Source: Rhizobacter sp. Root404 (lineage in GTDB: Bacteria > Pseudomonadota > Gammaproteobacteria > Burkholderiales > Burkholderiaceae_C). Taken from it: 64,000 nt of DNA. The stretch is taken from NCBI RefSeq assembly GCF_001425865.1, contig NZ_LMDS01000007.1, positions 161,676 to 225,675 of the forward strand, in the 5' to 3' direction. The translations under genes were made by a program, and so were the position numbers. A model generated the notes under the pieces. It saw only the letters and a list, made by a program, of their open reading frames with translations. It did no database searches and was not told the origin of the DNA. Positions 11,581 to 20,345 of the stretch are shown here, in pieces. Each line of letters begins with the position of its first letter. Positions within the stretch are counted from its first letter, which is position 1.

Positions 11581-12672
11581 ATGGACCTGCTGCCCCGCTT
11601 CCGCCGCACGCGATCCTGGATCGAGGCCTACGGGCTGGACGTGGCGCTGGCCGTCACGTTGATCGTCGGGGTGATGCTGCAGCAGCGCCTGAGCGGTTGG
11701 ATCCGCGGCGCGGCGGCGCCCGCGACCATCGGTCTGGACCTCTTGCTCGGCATCCGGGGCTACCTGGCCGGACTGCTGCCGGCGGTCACGCTGGTCTTCG
11801 CGGCGCGGCCGCTGCTCGCGGCGCGCGGCCCGGCACGCTGGCTCGTGCTGACCGCGGTGGTGCTCGGGGCCAGCGTTGCCGGCTGCGCGCTGATGCTGCT
11901 GTTCCAGCAGATGGCGTGCGGCTGCGAGACCCCGGCGATGACCTCGTTCGCGGGCCTGGCGCGGCTGCACCAGGTGCTGGTGATCACCGCCACCGTCGCC
12001 GGCGTGCACGAGTTCGTGCGCGCACGGCAGCGAGCGGCCGACGCACTGCATGCCGAGCAGCTCGAACGGGTCGAACTCGACGGCCGGCTCGCCGCCGGGC
12101 AGCTGCAGGTGCTGCTGGCGCAGATCGAGCCGCACTTCCTGTTCAACTCGCTGGCCAACCTGCGCCGCCTGCTGCGAACCGACAGCGCAGCCGGCCTTGC
12201 GATGCTGGCGGACCTGAAGCGCTACCTCGAGGTCGCGCTGCCGCGCATGCGTGCGGCGCAGTCGACGCTCGGCCGCGAGGCCGAACTGGTGCGGGCCTTC
12301 CTCGCGGTGCACCAGGTGCGGATGGGGGCGCGGCTGCAGGTCGAGGTCGACGTGCCGGCGCCGCTCGAGACGCAGCCGATGCCGCCGATGATGCTGCTGA
12401 CGCTGGTCGAGAACGCGCTGAAGCACGGCCTGAACCCGCTGCCCGAGGGCGGGGCGATCCGGCTCAGCGCGAGCGCCGCCGCGGGGCGGCTGCAGATCAG
12501 CGTCGCCGACACGGGGCGCGGGCTCGTGCCCGGCAGCGGCGGCGGCACCGGGCTGGCCAACATCCGCGGCCGGCTGCGCGCGGCCTACGGGGCGGCGGCG
12601 TCGCTGAGCCTGCAGCTCAACCAGCCGCGCGGCGTGATCGCGACCATCGTGCTGCCGGAGCTCGCCGCATGA
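11581..12672 (+). CDS. LytS/AlgZ-type sensor histidine kinase
   Basis: 363-residue membrane kinase of the His_kinase family (PF06580 type). Several N-terminal hydrophobic segments (about residues 18-35, 60-80, 88-110 and 130-142) precede the phosphoacceptor motif LLAQIEPHFLFNSL, with His185. The ATP-binding N box LVENALKHGL and the glycine-rich ADTGRGL...GTGLANIRGRL are intact. The stop overlaps the start of the next kinase-like gene (ATGA, 12669-12672), and a LytTR response regulator follows. The input signal is not evident. Confidence 0.92.
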   Translation: MDLLPRFRRTRSWIEAYGLDVALAVTLIVGVMLQQRLSGWIRGAAAPATIGLDLLLGIRGYLAGLLPAVTLVFAARPLLAARGPARWLVLTAVVLGASVAGCALMLLFQQMACGCETPAMTSFAGLARLHQVLVITATVAGVHEFVRARQRAADALHAEQLERVELDGRLAAGQLQVLLAQIEPHFLFNSLANLRRLLRTDSAAGLAMLADLKRYLEVALPRMRAAQSTLGREAELVRAFLAVHQVRMGARLQVEVDVPAPLETQPMPPMMLLTLVENALKHGLNPLPEGGAIRLSASAAAGRLQISVADTGRGLVPGSGGGTGLANIRGRLRAAYGAAASLSLQLNQPRGVIATIVLPELAA

Positions 12673-13787
12673 GCCCGGCTTCGCCGCTGCTGCGCTGGGT
12701 CGGCCAGGCCGCTCGCGCGTTCGGCTGGCGCGACGCGGTGCTCGCGGCCGGGTTGTCGGTGTTCGTGCTCGCCTTCGGCAACAGCGGCGGCTACTTCCTG
12801 ATCTCGTTGACCGAGGGCACGAACCCGCTCTTCGATCCGGCCAAGACCTACGCCAAGACCCTGCTCACCTCGTTCATCGGCCGCACCCTGCCGCTGGTGT
12901 TCACGCTGCGCGTCGCGGAGGTGGCGATCGCCGACGGAGTGCGGCCGTGGCGCGCCTACCTGGCCGCGCTGCTGGTGACGCTGGCCTGTTCGCAGGCGGT
13001 GCTCCACCTGCCGATCGGGCGGATCAACCGGGCGGCCGAGCATGTCGGCCGGCACGCGTGGTTCCTGATCACCTACGCGTTCCAGTTCGGCACGATCGTC
13101 GTGATCTATGCGCTGTGGCGCGCGAGTCAGCGCACCAATGCGCGGGTGCGTGCCAGCGAAGCCGCCCGCGCCCAGGACCTGCAGAGGCTGCAGTCGGCCG
13201 AGTTGCTCGCGCTGCAGGCACGGGTCGACCCGCAACTGCTGTTCGACGCGCTCGGCCGCGTCGGCACATTGCAGATCCACGACCCGCCCGCGGCCGACCG
13301 CCTGCTGACCGACCTGATCGCTCTTCTGCGCGCCATGCTGCCGCGCTGGGCCGACGCCGGCTCGACGGTCGAGCGCGAGTTCGCGGTCGTCCGCCGCTGG
13401 CTGCAGGTGACGCGCGCGCTGCGGCCCGACCTGCCGCGCGTCGCGGTGACGCGGGCCGAGCGCGCCAGCGGGGCGGCGCTCGCGCCGATGCTCGCGTTGC
13501 CGATGCTGCGCAGCGTTATCGACGCGCCGGAGGCCGTGCGTTGTACCTGGCGGCTCGACGCCGAAGCCGCAGGCGGCCGTCTGCTGGTGACGCTCGCGGG
13601 CAGCGGGTGCGACACCGACCCGGGCGCGGGCGCCCCCCTCGACCTTGGCCCGTTGCACGAGCGCCTCGCGTTGTTGCACGGCGAGGCGGCCCGGCTCTGG
13701 GTCACGGCCGCGCCACCGCTGCTGGTCCTCGACCTGCCGCTGGTCGAACGAACGGGGGCTGATTCGGCCCTCGCCGACACCGCCTGA
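12669..13787 (+). CDS. Degenerate LytS-type kinase paralogue (probable pseudokinase)
   Basis: 372-residue membrane protein translationally coupled to the intact kinase. It has four or so hydrophobic N-terminal segments, then a region that aligns with the kinase core but with key residues lost. LQAxIEPHFLFNSL reads LQARVDPQLLFDAL here, with Gln189 in place of the phosphoacceptor His, and there is no recognisable N box (the corresponding stretch reads LPMLRSVIDAPEAV). The frame is intact and has no stop, so it looks selected as a protein rather than decayed. It may sense a signal and heterodimerise with the upstream kinase. Confidence 0.8.
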   Translation: MSPASPLLRWVGQAARAFGWRDAVLAAGLSVFVLAFGNSGGYFLISLTEGTNPLFDPAKTYAKTLLTSFIGRTLPLVFTLRVAEVAIADGVRPWRAYLAALLVTLACSQAVLHLPIGRINRAAEHVGRHAWFLITYAFQFGTIVVIYALWRASQRTNARVRASEAARAQDLQRLQSAELLALQARVDPQLLFDALGRVGTLQIHDPPAADRLLTDLIALLRAMLPRWADAGSTVEREFAVVRRWLQVTRALRPDLPRVAVTRAERASGAALAPMLALPMLRSVIDAPEAVRCTWRLDAEAAGGRLLVTLAGSGCDTDPGAGAPLDLGPLHERLALLHGEAARLWVTAAPPLLVLDLPLVERTGADSALADTA

Positions 13788-13811
13788 CGTCGGCGTCCCA
13801 GGGGACAACCC

Positions 13812-14552
13812 ATGCCCACCGCGCTGATCGCCGAAGACGAACCCCTGCTGGCCGCCGAACTGCGCGAGGAGCTCGCCCGCCTGTGGCCCGAGCTGGCGAT
13901 CTGCGCGGTCGCGCACGATGGCCACGCCGCGCTGCACGCGATCGAGCAGCACCGGCCCGACGTGCTGTTCCTCGACGTGCAGATGCCGGGGCCGACCGGC
14001 ATCGAGGTCGCACGGGTCACGGGCGTGCGCGCCCACGTCGTCTTCATCACCGCGTTCGATCACTACGCGGTCCAGGCCTTCGAGGAAGGTGCGGTCGACT
14101 ACCTGCTCAAGCCGCTCGACACCTCGCGCCTGGCCCGGGCGGTGCACCGCGTGCGCGAGCGCCTGCACCGGCCGCCGGCCGACCTCAGCCGCCTGCTGGA
14201 CCAGATCCGCCAGGGCCCGGGCACCGAGCGGCTGCGCTGGATCACGGTGCTGAACGGGCGCGAGATCCGGTTGATCACGGTCGAGGACATCTGCTACTTC
14301 CGCGCCGACAGCAAGTACGTCGCCGTCGTCACGGCGGACGGCGAGGCGCTGATCTCGACGCCGCTGCAGGACCTGGTGGCGCGCCTCGATCCGGCGACGT
14401 TCTGGCGCATCCACCGCGGCACGGTCGTCAATGTCGATGCGGTGCACAGCGTGCGGCGCGGCGTTTCCGGACGCCTCGAGCTGCGGCTCAAGCAACGCCC
14501 GGAGACGCTGCGCGTCAGCAGCGCCTACGCGCACCTGTTCAAGCACATGTAG
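13812..14552 (+). CDS. LytTR-family response regulator
   Basis: 246 residues. The receiver domain (1-120) has the acidic pocket AEDE at 7-10, phosphoacceptor Asp55 (LFLDVQMPG), Thr in FITAFD and Lys in YLLKPLD. The C-terminal LytTR DNA-binding domain (about 140-246) begins RLRWITVLNGREIRLITVEDICYF and ends SSAYAHLFKHM. It is the output partner of the two upstream kinase genes, 24 bases downstream. No target site could be assigned within the window. Confidence 0.95.
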   Translation: MPTALIAEDEPLLAAELREELARLWPELAICAVAHDGHAALHAIEQHRPDVLFLDVQMPGPTGIEVARVTGVRAHVVFITAFDHYAVQAFEEGAVDYLLKPLDTSRLARAVHRVRERLHRPPADLSRLLDQIRQGPGTERLRWITVLNGREIRLITVEDICYFRADSKYVAVVTADGEALISTPLQDLVARLDPATFWRIHRGTVVNVDAVHSVRRGVSGRLELRLKQRPETLRVSSAYAHLFKHM

Positions 14553-14695
14553 CTGCGGCCGCGGCGACGCGGCATTCATGCCGCCGTGCGGCCGATTGGT
14601 CGGCGCCGGCGCGGGTTCGTCGGCCGACGCTTTCCATCGCACCGCCCGCGACGTACCTTGCCGTGGCCCACACCACGATCCCAGCGGAGGCCACC

Positions 14696-16051
14696 ATGAC
14701 GACGACCCTGATCCGGCGAACCCGGACGACCCACCCTGTTCTTCCCTCGGTACTGGCCGCGTTGACGCTGGTCGCCTGCGGCGGCGGCGGCAGCAGCGCC
14801 GACAGCGGTCCCACCGCGACCGTCAACGCCGCCGCGCGCACCGGCGAGAAGGCCTACGACCTGGTGCCGCTGGGCCCGAACGTCGTCTCGACCTGGCACG
14901 CGATCGCGATCGACACGATCAACGTGCCGTCCTCGCCGACCGGCGCGACGCCCGAGGAGCGCGTCGGCGGCCCCGACATCGCGACCGTGCAGGTCGCGGT
15001 CTACGACGCGGTGATCGCGATCGCCGCTACGCATCGCCCGTTCGCGACCACGCCGACCACGCCGGCCGCCGGCGCGTCGGCGGAGGCCGCGGTCGTCGAG
15101 GCCGCCTACCGCGCGCTGAAGGGACTGTTCCCGAGTCGCGGCGACAAGTACGAGGCCGCGCACACCAGCGCGCTCGCCGCGATCGCCGACGGCGATGCCA
15201 AGGCCCGCGGCCTGTCGATCGGCGCCGAGGCGGCTGCCGGCGCGCTGGCGCTGCGCGCGAACGACGGCCGCAGCGTCGCGCTCGCGCCGTTCGTGCCGGG
15301 CACCGCCTCGGGTGACTTCCGCGGCGTCAATCCGGTGAACCGCCAGTGGCCGTTCATCCGGCCCTTCACGTTGCGCAGCGCCGACCAGTTCCGGCCGGAG
15401 CCGCCACCGGCGTTGAGCAGCGACGTGTACACCCGCGACTTCGACGAGTCGAAGGCAATGGGCGGCACCGTGAGCAGCCTTCGCACCGCCGAGCAGTTGG
15501 ACCTGGCGCGCTTCCACACCGAATCACCCGCGGTCGCGCCATACCGCAATCAGCGCCGCTTCGCGACCGTCAACGTCTCGCTGGCCGACAACGCGCGGCT
15601 GCTCGCGATCCTGAGCGTCGCCCTCGCCGACGCGACGATCGGCTGCTTCGACGCGAAATACCACTACGGGTTCTGGCGCCCGACCAGCGCGATCACGCTG
15701 GCCGACACCGACGGCAACGCCGCCACCACCGCCGACCCGGCCTGGACACCGGTCGTGCCGACGCCGAACCACCCCGAATACCCGGCCGCGCACGGGTGCG
15801 TCAGTTCCGCCACCGCCGAGTCGCTGCGCGAGTTCTACGGCACCAAGAAGCTGTCGTTCGACTGGGACAGCACGGTCGCCTCGGCGGTGCAGAAGACGCG
15901 CCACTACGACTCGACCGACGCGTTCCTGCGTGACATCGTCGACGCGCGGGTCTACGGCGGCATGCACTACCGCAACTCGGGCGAGGCCGGCGTGCAGCTC
16001 GGACGCAAGACGGCGCAGTGGGTGATGCGGTATCACTTCGAGGCGAAGTGA
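14696..16051 (+). CDS. Vanadium-dependent haloperoxidase / PAP2-like lipoprotein
   Basis: 451 residues with a lipoprotein signal ending LTLVAC, so it is probably anchored in the cell envelope. The C-terminal half carries the PAP2/vanadium haloperoxidase pattern: HPEYPAAHGC (about 357-366) followed by GGMHYRNSGEAGVQLG (about 421-436), which corresponds to the second and third phosphate/vanadate-binding motifs. Many bacterial relatives are annotated as vanadium-dependent haloperoxidases without tested activity. The start at 14696 has a GGAGG site five bases upstream. It follows the LytTR gene by 143 bases and may be a target of that system. Confidence 0.85.
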   Translation: MTTTLIRRTRTTHPVLPSVLAALTLVACGGGGSSADSGPTATVNAAARTGEKAYDLVPLGPNVVSTWHAIAIDTINVPSSPTGATPEERVGGPDIATVQVAVYDAVIAIAATHRPFATTPTTPAAGASAEAAVVEAAYRALKGLFPSRGDKYEAAHTSALAAIADGDAKARGLSIGAEAAAGALALRANDGRSVALAPFVPGTASGDFRGVNPVNRQWPFIRPFTLRSADQFRPEPPPALSSDVYTRDFDESKAMGGTVSSLRTAEQLDLARFHTESPAVAPYRNQRRFATVNVSLADNARLLAILSVALADATIGCFDAKYHYGFWRPTSAITLADTDGNAATTADPAWTPVVPTPNHPEYPAAHGCVSSATAESLREFYGTKKLSFDWDSTVASAVQKTRHYDSTDAFLRDIVDARVYGGMHYRNSGEAGVQLGRKTAQWVMRYHFEAK

Positions 16052-16067
16052 TCCGCATCCCGTCCGG

Positions 16068-17093
16068 CTACGCCTTCGGGTATTTCGCGGCCGCCTTGCG
16101 CGCGTACTCGTTGGTGTAGATCGCCGCCAGGTCGATCTTGGCGCCGGCGATCTCCGGGTCGATGCTGGCCAGCGCGCGGCGCGCGGTCTCGGCACCGGCC
16201 TCGGGGAACAAGCCATCGGCCGACAACGCGCCCTTCGCGGCGAGGAACGCGTCGACATACACCGCGCGGTCGCCGAGCAGGTAGCTCTCGGGCACGGCCT
16301 TGATGATGTCGCCGGCGCCGGCCTGATGGATCCAGCGGTCGGCGCGCACGATGGCGTTCGCGATGGCTTGCGCGGTGGCCGGGTTCTTGTCGAGGAAGCT
16401 CTGCGGCGCGTACATGCAACCGGCCGGCATCGGCCCGCCGAACACCCGGTCGGCCTCGGCGACGACGCGGGTGTCGGAGACGATCTTCAGGTCGCCGGAG
16501 CGGGCCAGCAGCGTGATCACCGGGTCGAGGTTGCTGATCGCGTCGATCTGCCCGGCGCGCATCGCCGCGACTGCGCCGTTGCCGGCGCCGACGCCGACGA
16601 TCGCCACGTCGCCCGGCTTCAAACCCGCCTTGCCGAGCACGAAGTTCGCGAGCACGTTGGTCGACGACCCGGGCGCGGTGACGCCGAGCTTCTTGCCCTT
16701 CAATTCGGCGACGCTCTTGAAGCCCGGCATGGTCTTCGGGTTGATGCCGAGCACGATCTGCGGCGCGCGGCCCTGCAGCACGAACGCGCGCAGCCGCTGG
16801 CCCTTCACCTGCATGTTGATCGTGTGCTCGAACGCGCCGGAGACCACGTCGGCGCTGCCGCCGATCATCGCCTGCAGCGCGCGCGAGCCGCCGGCGAAGT
16901 CGGCGATGGTCACGTCCAGCCCCTCCTGCTTGAAATAGCCGAGGCTCTCGGCGATCGTCAGCGGCAGGTAATAGAGCAAGTTCTTGCCGCCCACGGCGAT
17001 CGTGATCTTGGACTTCTCGAGGTTCTGGGCGCGCACGAGCGACGGCAGCGCAATCATCGCGCTGGCGGCCGCCACGAAACTTCGGCGTTGCAT
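16068..17093 (-). CDS. ABC transporter substrate-binding protein, NMT1/SsuA type
   Basis: 341-residue exported binding protein. The N-terminus MQRRSFVAAASAMIALPSLVRAQ is a signal peptide with a twin-arginine-like RRSF. The mature part has the NMT1/NitT pattern LLYYLPLTIAESLGYFKQEGLDV, GGSRALQAMIGGSADVV and the typical distal ALASIDPEIAGA. The start at 17093 is preferred because GGAG lies seven bases upstream. It is an orphan here: no permease or ATPase adjoins it. The same family of transporter (9770-11405) lies 5 kb away on the same strand, with the kinase cluster inserted between them. Confidence 0.88.
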   Translation of the reverse strand: MQRRSFVAAASAMIALPSLVRAQNLEKSKITIAVGGKNLLYYLPLTIAESLGYFKQEGLDVTIADFAGGSRALQAMIGGSADVVSGAFEHTINMQVKGQRLRAFVLQGRAPQIVLGINPKTMPGFKSVAELKGKKLGVTAPGSSTNVLANFVLGKAGLKPGDVAIVGVGAGNGAVAAMRAGQIDAISNLDPVITLLARSGDLKIVSDTRVVAEADRVFGGPMPAGCMYAPQSFLDKNPATAQAIANAIVRADRWIHQAGAGDIIKAVPESYLLGDRAVYVDAFLAAKGALSADGLFPEAGAETARRALASIDPEIAGAKIDLAAIYTNEYARKAAAKYPKA

Positions 17094-17208
17094 CGGTGGG
17101 TTCTCCATGGTTTGAAGGGTCGAATCTAGCCGCGGCGACCGCATCGCAACAGCGGGGAAACGCACCCCGTCCGACGCCGCACGGGCGCGGCCCGTAGAAT
17201 GAATTTCA

Positions 17209-18540
17209 ATGAAGTCGCTGTCCGTGTGGTCGATCCTCGCGCTGCTCTGCACGTTCGGCTTCGGCACCGGTGCGGCCGCCCAGCAGGCCGCGGCGCCCAG
17301 CGCGGCGGCCTCGGCGCCGATCTCGCTGTCGGCACGCAAGGTCTACGAGCAGGCCCGCTCGCAGCTGGTGCAGATCCGCACCGTGCTGAAGGGGCGCGCG
17401 AGTCAGACCTCTGTCGGCTCGGGCTTTCTGGTCTCGGGCGAGGGCCACATCGTCACCAACTTCCACGTCGTCGCAGAGGCGGCGCTCAAGCCCGAGCACC
17501 ACGACCTGGTCTACGTCACCGCCGACGGCCGCGAGGCGCCGCTGGCGATCCTGCAACTCGACGTGCTGCACGACCTGGCGCTGCTGAAGACCGCCGACCC
17601 CGGCAAGCCGGCCGCGCCGTTCGACGCACTCGCGTTCCGTCCCGACGCGCAGCCGCTGTCGCAGGGCGAGCGCATCTACTCGCTCGGCAACCCGCTCGAC
17701 GTGGGTTTCGCGGTCACCGAGGGCACCTACAACGGGCTGGTGCGGCGCAGCTTCTATCCGCAGATCTTCTTCGGCGGTGCGCTCAGCGGCGGCATGAGCG
17801 GCGGGCCGGCGCTCGACGAACAGGGGCGCGTGATCGGCATCAACGTGGCGCGGCGCGTCGACGGCGAGCAGGTCAGCTTCCTGGTGCCGGCGAGCTTCGC
17901 GGCCGCGCTGCTGGCGCGCGGGCGCGAGGCCGTGCCGATCAAGACCGCCGCGTACGGCCTCGTGACCGACCAGTTGATGCAGCACCAGGCGCTGCTGACC
18001 GAGCGCTTCATCGCGCAGGGCTGGAAGCCGATGACCCACCCGCGCTACAAGGTGCCGGTGCCGATCGACCAGTTCATGCGCTGCTGGGGCAGCAGCGAGC
18101 CATCGCGCACCGGTGGCCTCGACCTGGAACGCTCCGACTGCGTGATGGACACGCGCATCTTCGTCGGGGACTACACGACCGGCGCGATCGGCGTGCGCCA
18201 CGAGAGCTACGACGGCAGCAAGCTCGGCACGCTGCGCTTCGCGGCGCGCTACGCCGCGAGCTTTCGCAACGAGAGCTTCACGCGGCTGCGCGCGGAACAC
18301 CAGACCAAGCCGCAGTGCCACGAGGACTATCTCGACCGGGGCGGGCTGCCGCTGCGTGCGGTCGTCTGCCTGCGTGCGTACAAGAAGTTGCCGGGGCTGT
18401 ACGACCTGGCCGTGCTCGTGGCCACGCTCGACCAGGCGCAGGCTGGCGTCCAGGGTCGCTTCGATGCACAGGGGCTGAGCTTCGCGAACGCGCAGCGGCT
18501 CGCGAAGTACTACCTCGAGGCGTACCAATGGGTGAAGTAG
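17209..18540 (+). CDS. Secreted trypsin-like serine protease
   Basis: 443 residues with an N-terminal signal peptide (cleavage near GAAAQQ). The peptidase domain has a His in TNFHVV, an Asp in LHDLALLK and a Ser in GGMSGGP, the chymotrypsin-fold triad seen in Deg/HtrA-like proteases. The C-terminal half (after about 235) does not show a PDZ domain and I cannot name it; it contains several cysteines. The gene overlaps the following FHA gene by 13 bases, so the two are probably translationally coupled. Confidence 0.85.
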   Translation: MKSLSVWSILALLCTFGFGTGAAAQQAAAPSAAASAPISLSARKVYEQARSQLVQIRTVLKGRASQTSVGSGFLVSGEGHIVTNFHVVAEAALKPEHHDLVYVTADGREAPLAILQLDVLHDLALLKTADPGKPAAPFDALAFRPDAQPLSQGERIYSLGNPLDVGFAVTEGTYNGLVRRSFYPQIFFGGALSGGMSGGPALDEQGRVIGINVARRVDGEQVSFLVPASFAAALLARGREAVPIKTAAYGLVTDQLMQHQALLTERFIAQGWKPMTHPRYKVPVPIDQFMRCWGSSEPSRTGGLDLERSDCVMDTRIFVGDYTTGAIGVRHESYDGSKLGTLRFAARYAASFRNESFTRLRAEHQTKPQCHEDYLDRGGLPLRAVVCLRAYKKLPGLYDLAVLVATLDQAQAGVQGRFDAQGLSFANAQRLAKYYLEAYQWVK

Positions 18541-19541
18541 GCCCAGCCACGCTGGCCGTGGTCGACGTGCTCGACCGCGACGGCCACCCGCGCCAGACCT
18601 TCACGGTGCACGCCTGGCCGCTGCGCATCGGCCGCGCGCTCGACAACGACATCGTGCTGGGCGACGCGCACGTCGCGCCGCACCACCTGAGCATCGTGCC
18701 GGACACCGCCGGCCTGGCGCTGGAGGTCGCCGACACGCGCAACGGCGTCGCGCTCGGTCGCCGGCGTCTGGCCCGTAGCGAGCGCGCCGCGCTCGCGACC
18801 GACGGTGCGCCGATCGAGCTGATGCTGGGTCGCACGCCGTTGCGCCTGCGCCTGCCGGGTCAGGTGGTGGCGCCCGAGGTCGCGCTGGCGCCGGAGGGGT
18901 CGCTGAATCGGCGCGTCGGCAGCCTGCTGCTGGCCGCCTTGCTCTTGATCGGCGGCACGCTGTTCGCGACCTACCTCGACACCGATCCCGACGGCTTGGC
19001 GCGTGCCGCCGGCAGCGCGCTGCTCGCCGGCCTGCTCGGCGCGGCGGTGTGGTGCAGTTCCTGGGCGCTGCTGTCCAAGACCTTCACGCGCCAGGCCCGC
19101 TTCGGCTGGCATCTGCGCGTGTTCCTGTATGCCAGCCTCGCCTTGCTGGCCGTCTCCGTGGTGCCGGCGCTGCTCGCGTTCGCGTTCTCGTGGCCGTGGC
19201 TGACCGATTTCGATTTCGTCGGCTCGATCGTCGTGATCGCCACCGCGCTGTACTTCCACTTGCTCGCGGTCGAGCAGACGAAGCACCGCATGCTCAAATG
19301 GGCCGCGGTGACCTGCGCGGTCGTCGGCGTGGCGGTCGCGTTCTGGTTCAACGTGCAGCGCACCGACCAGTTCGGCGACGAGCTCTACATGAGCCACCTG
19401 TTCCCCCCCGCATTGCGGCTGGCTCGCCCGGTGCCGGTCGAGACCTTCGTCGACGGCCTCGCGACACTGCAAACCCAGCTCGACAAGAAGGCCAAGGAAC
19501 CGGCGCGCGGCGATGACGGCCCGCGTGCCGACGACGAGTAA
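18528..19541 (+). CDS. FHA-domain membrane protein
   Basis: 337 residues. The N-terminal forkhead-associated domain (about 10-110) reads LRIGRALDNDIVLGDAHVAPHHLSI, containing the phosphopeptide-binding Arg and Ser/His positions. The remainder has about five hydrophobic segments, and the acidic C-terminal tail is DDGPRADDE. FHA domains bind phosphothreonine on partner proteins. Its reading frame starts inside the upstream protease gene. A joint envelope function is likely but not defined by sequence. Confidence 0.82.
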   Translation: MGEVGPATLAVVDVLDRDGHPRQTFTVHAWPLRIGRALDNDIVLGDAHVAPHHLSIVPDTAGLALEVADTRNGVALGRRRLARSERAALATDGAPIELMLGRTPLRLRLPGQVVAPEVALAPEGSLNRRVGSLLLAALLLIGGTLFATYLDTDPDGLARAAGSALLAGLLGAAVWCSSWALLSKTFTRQARFGWHLRVFLYASLALLAVSVVPALLAFAFSWPWLTDFDFVGSIVVIATALYFHLLAVEQTKHRMLKWAAVTCAVVGVAVAFWFNVQRTDQFGDELYMSHLFPPALRLARPVPVETFVDGLATLQTQLDKKAKEPARGDDGPRADDE

Positions 19542-19573
19542 CCGTCCACCCCCCAAGAACACCAGGAGACCCC

Positions 19574-20341
19574 ATGACCACGACTTCCCCATCCGCCCCC
19601 CGCACCGTTCTCGTGACCGGCGGCGGGCGCGGCATCGGCGCCGCGACGAGCTGGCTCGCCGCCCAGCGCGGCTGGGCCGTGGCGGTGAACTACACCCACG
19701 GCACGGCCGCCGCGCAAGGGATGGTCGCGCGCATCCGTGACGCCGGCGGCACGGCGCTGGCCGTGCAGGCCGACGTCGCCGACGAGGCGCAGGTGCTCGC
19801 GATGTTCGCGGCGATCGACGCCGAACTGCCGCCCCTGGGCGCGCTCGTCAACAACGCCGGCGTCGTCGACCTGCAGACCCGCATCGACGCCATCACGATG
19901 GAGCGCCTGCAGCGCATGTTCTCGATCAACGTGTTCGGCAGCTTCATCTGCGCGCGCGAGGCGATCAAGCGGATGTCGACCACGCACGGCGGCAGCGGCG
20001 GCAGCATCGTCAACCTGTCGTCCGCGGCGGCTCGCCTCGGCGCGCCGGGGCAGTACGTCGACTACGCCGCGGCCAAGGGCGCGATCGACGTGTTCACGAT
20101 GGGCCTGGCCAAGGAAGTCGCGACCGAAGGCATCCGCGTCAACGCGGTCCGGCCGGGCCTGATCGAGACCGAGATCCACGCTTCCGGCGGCACGCCCGAC
20201 CGCGCCAAGCAGATGGCGCCGATGGTGCCGATGCAGCGCACCGGCAGCGCCGAGGAGGTCGCCGAGGCGATCGTCTGGCTGATGTCCGACGCGTCGAGCT
20301 ACACCACCGGCAGCGTGCTCGACGTGACCGGCGGACGCTGA
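19574..20341 (+). CDS. SDR-family NAD(P)-dependent oxidoreductase
   Basis: 255-residue classical short-chain dehydrogenase. It has cofactor motif TGGGRGIGAA, NNAGVVD, a catalytic Ser in VNLSSAAA and Y-x3-K in YVDYAAAKGA, and ends with TGSVLDVTGGR. Tyr and Lys are present, so it should be active. The substrate is not predictable; the family is close to FabG and glucose dehydrogenase-like reductases. A CAGGAGA ribosome site precedes the ATG. It is convergent with the giant CHAT gene, four bases apart. Confidence 0.92.
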   Translation: MTTTSPSAPRTVLVTGGGRGIGAATSWLAAQRGWAVAVNYTHGTAAAQGMVARIRDAGGTALAVQADVADEAQVLAMFAAIDAELPPLGALVNNAGVVDLQTRIDAITMERLQRMFSINVFGSFICAREAIKRMSTTHGGSGGSIVNLSSAAARLGAPGQYVDYAAAKGAIDVFTMGLAKEVATEGIRVNAVRPGLIETEIHASGGTPDRAKQMAPMVPMQRTGSAEEVAEAIVWLMSDASSYTTGSVLDVTGGR

Positions 20342-20345
20342 ACGA

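Noticed and set aside
10386..12668. A long plus-strand frame running into the pseudokinase gene (1133 residues in total)
   Set aside because: Only the part from 12669 is protein-like; the upstream part is antisense to the ABC ATPase and overlaps the true kinase in another frame.
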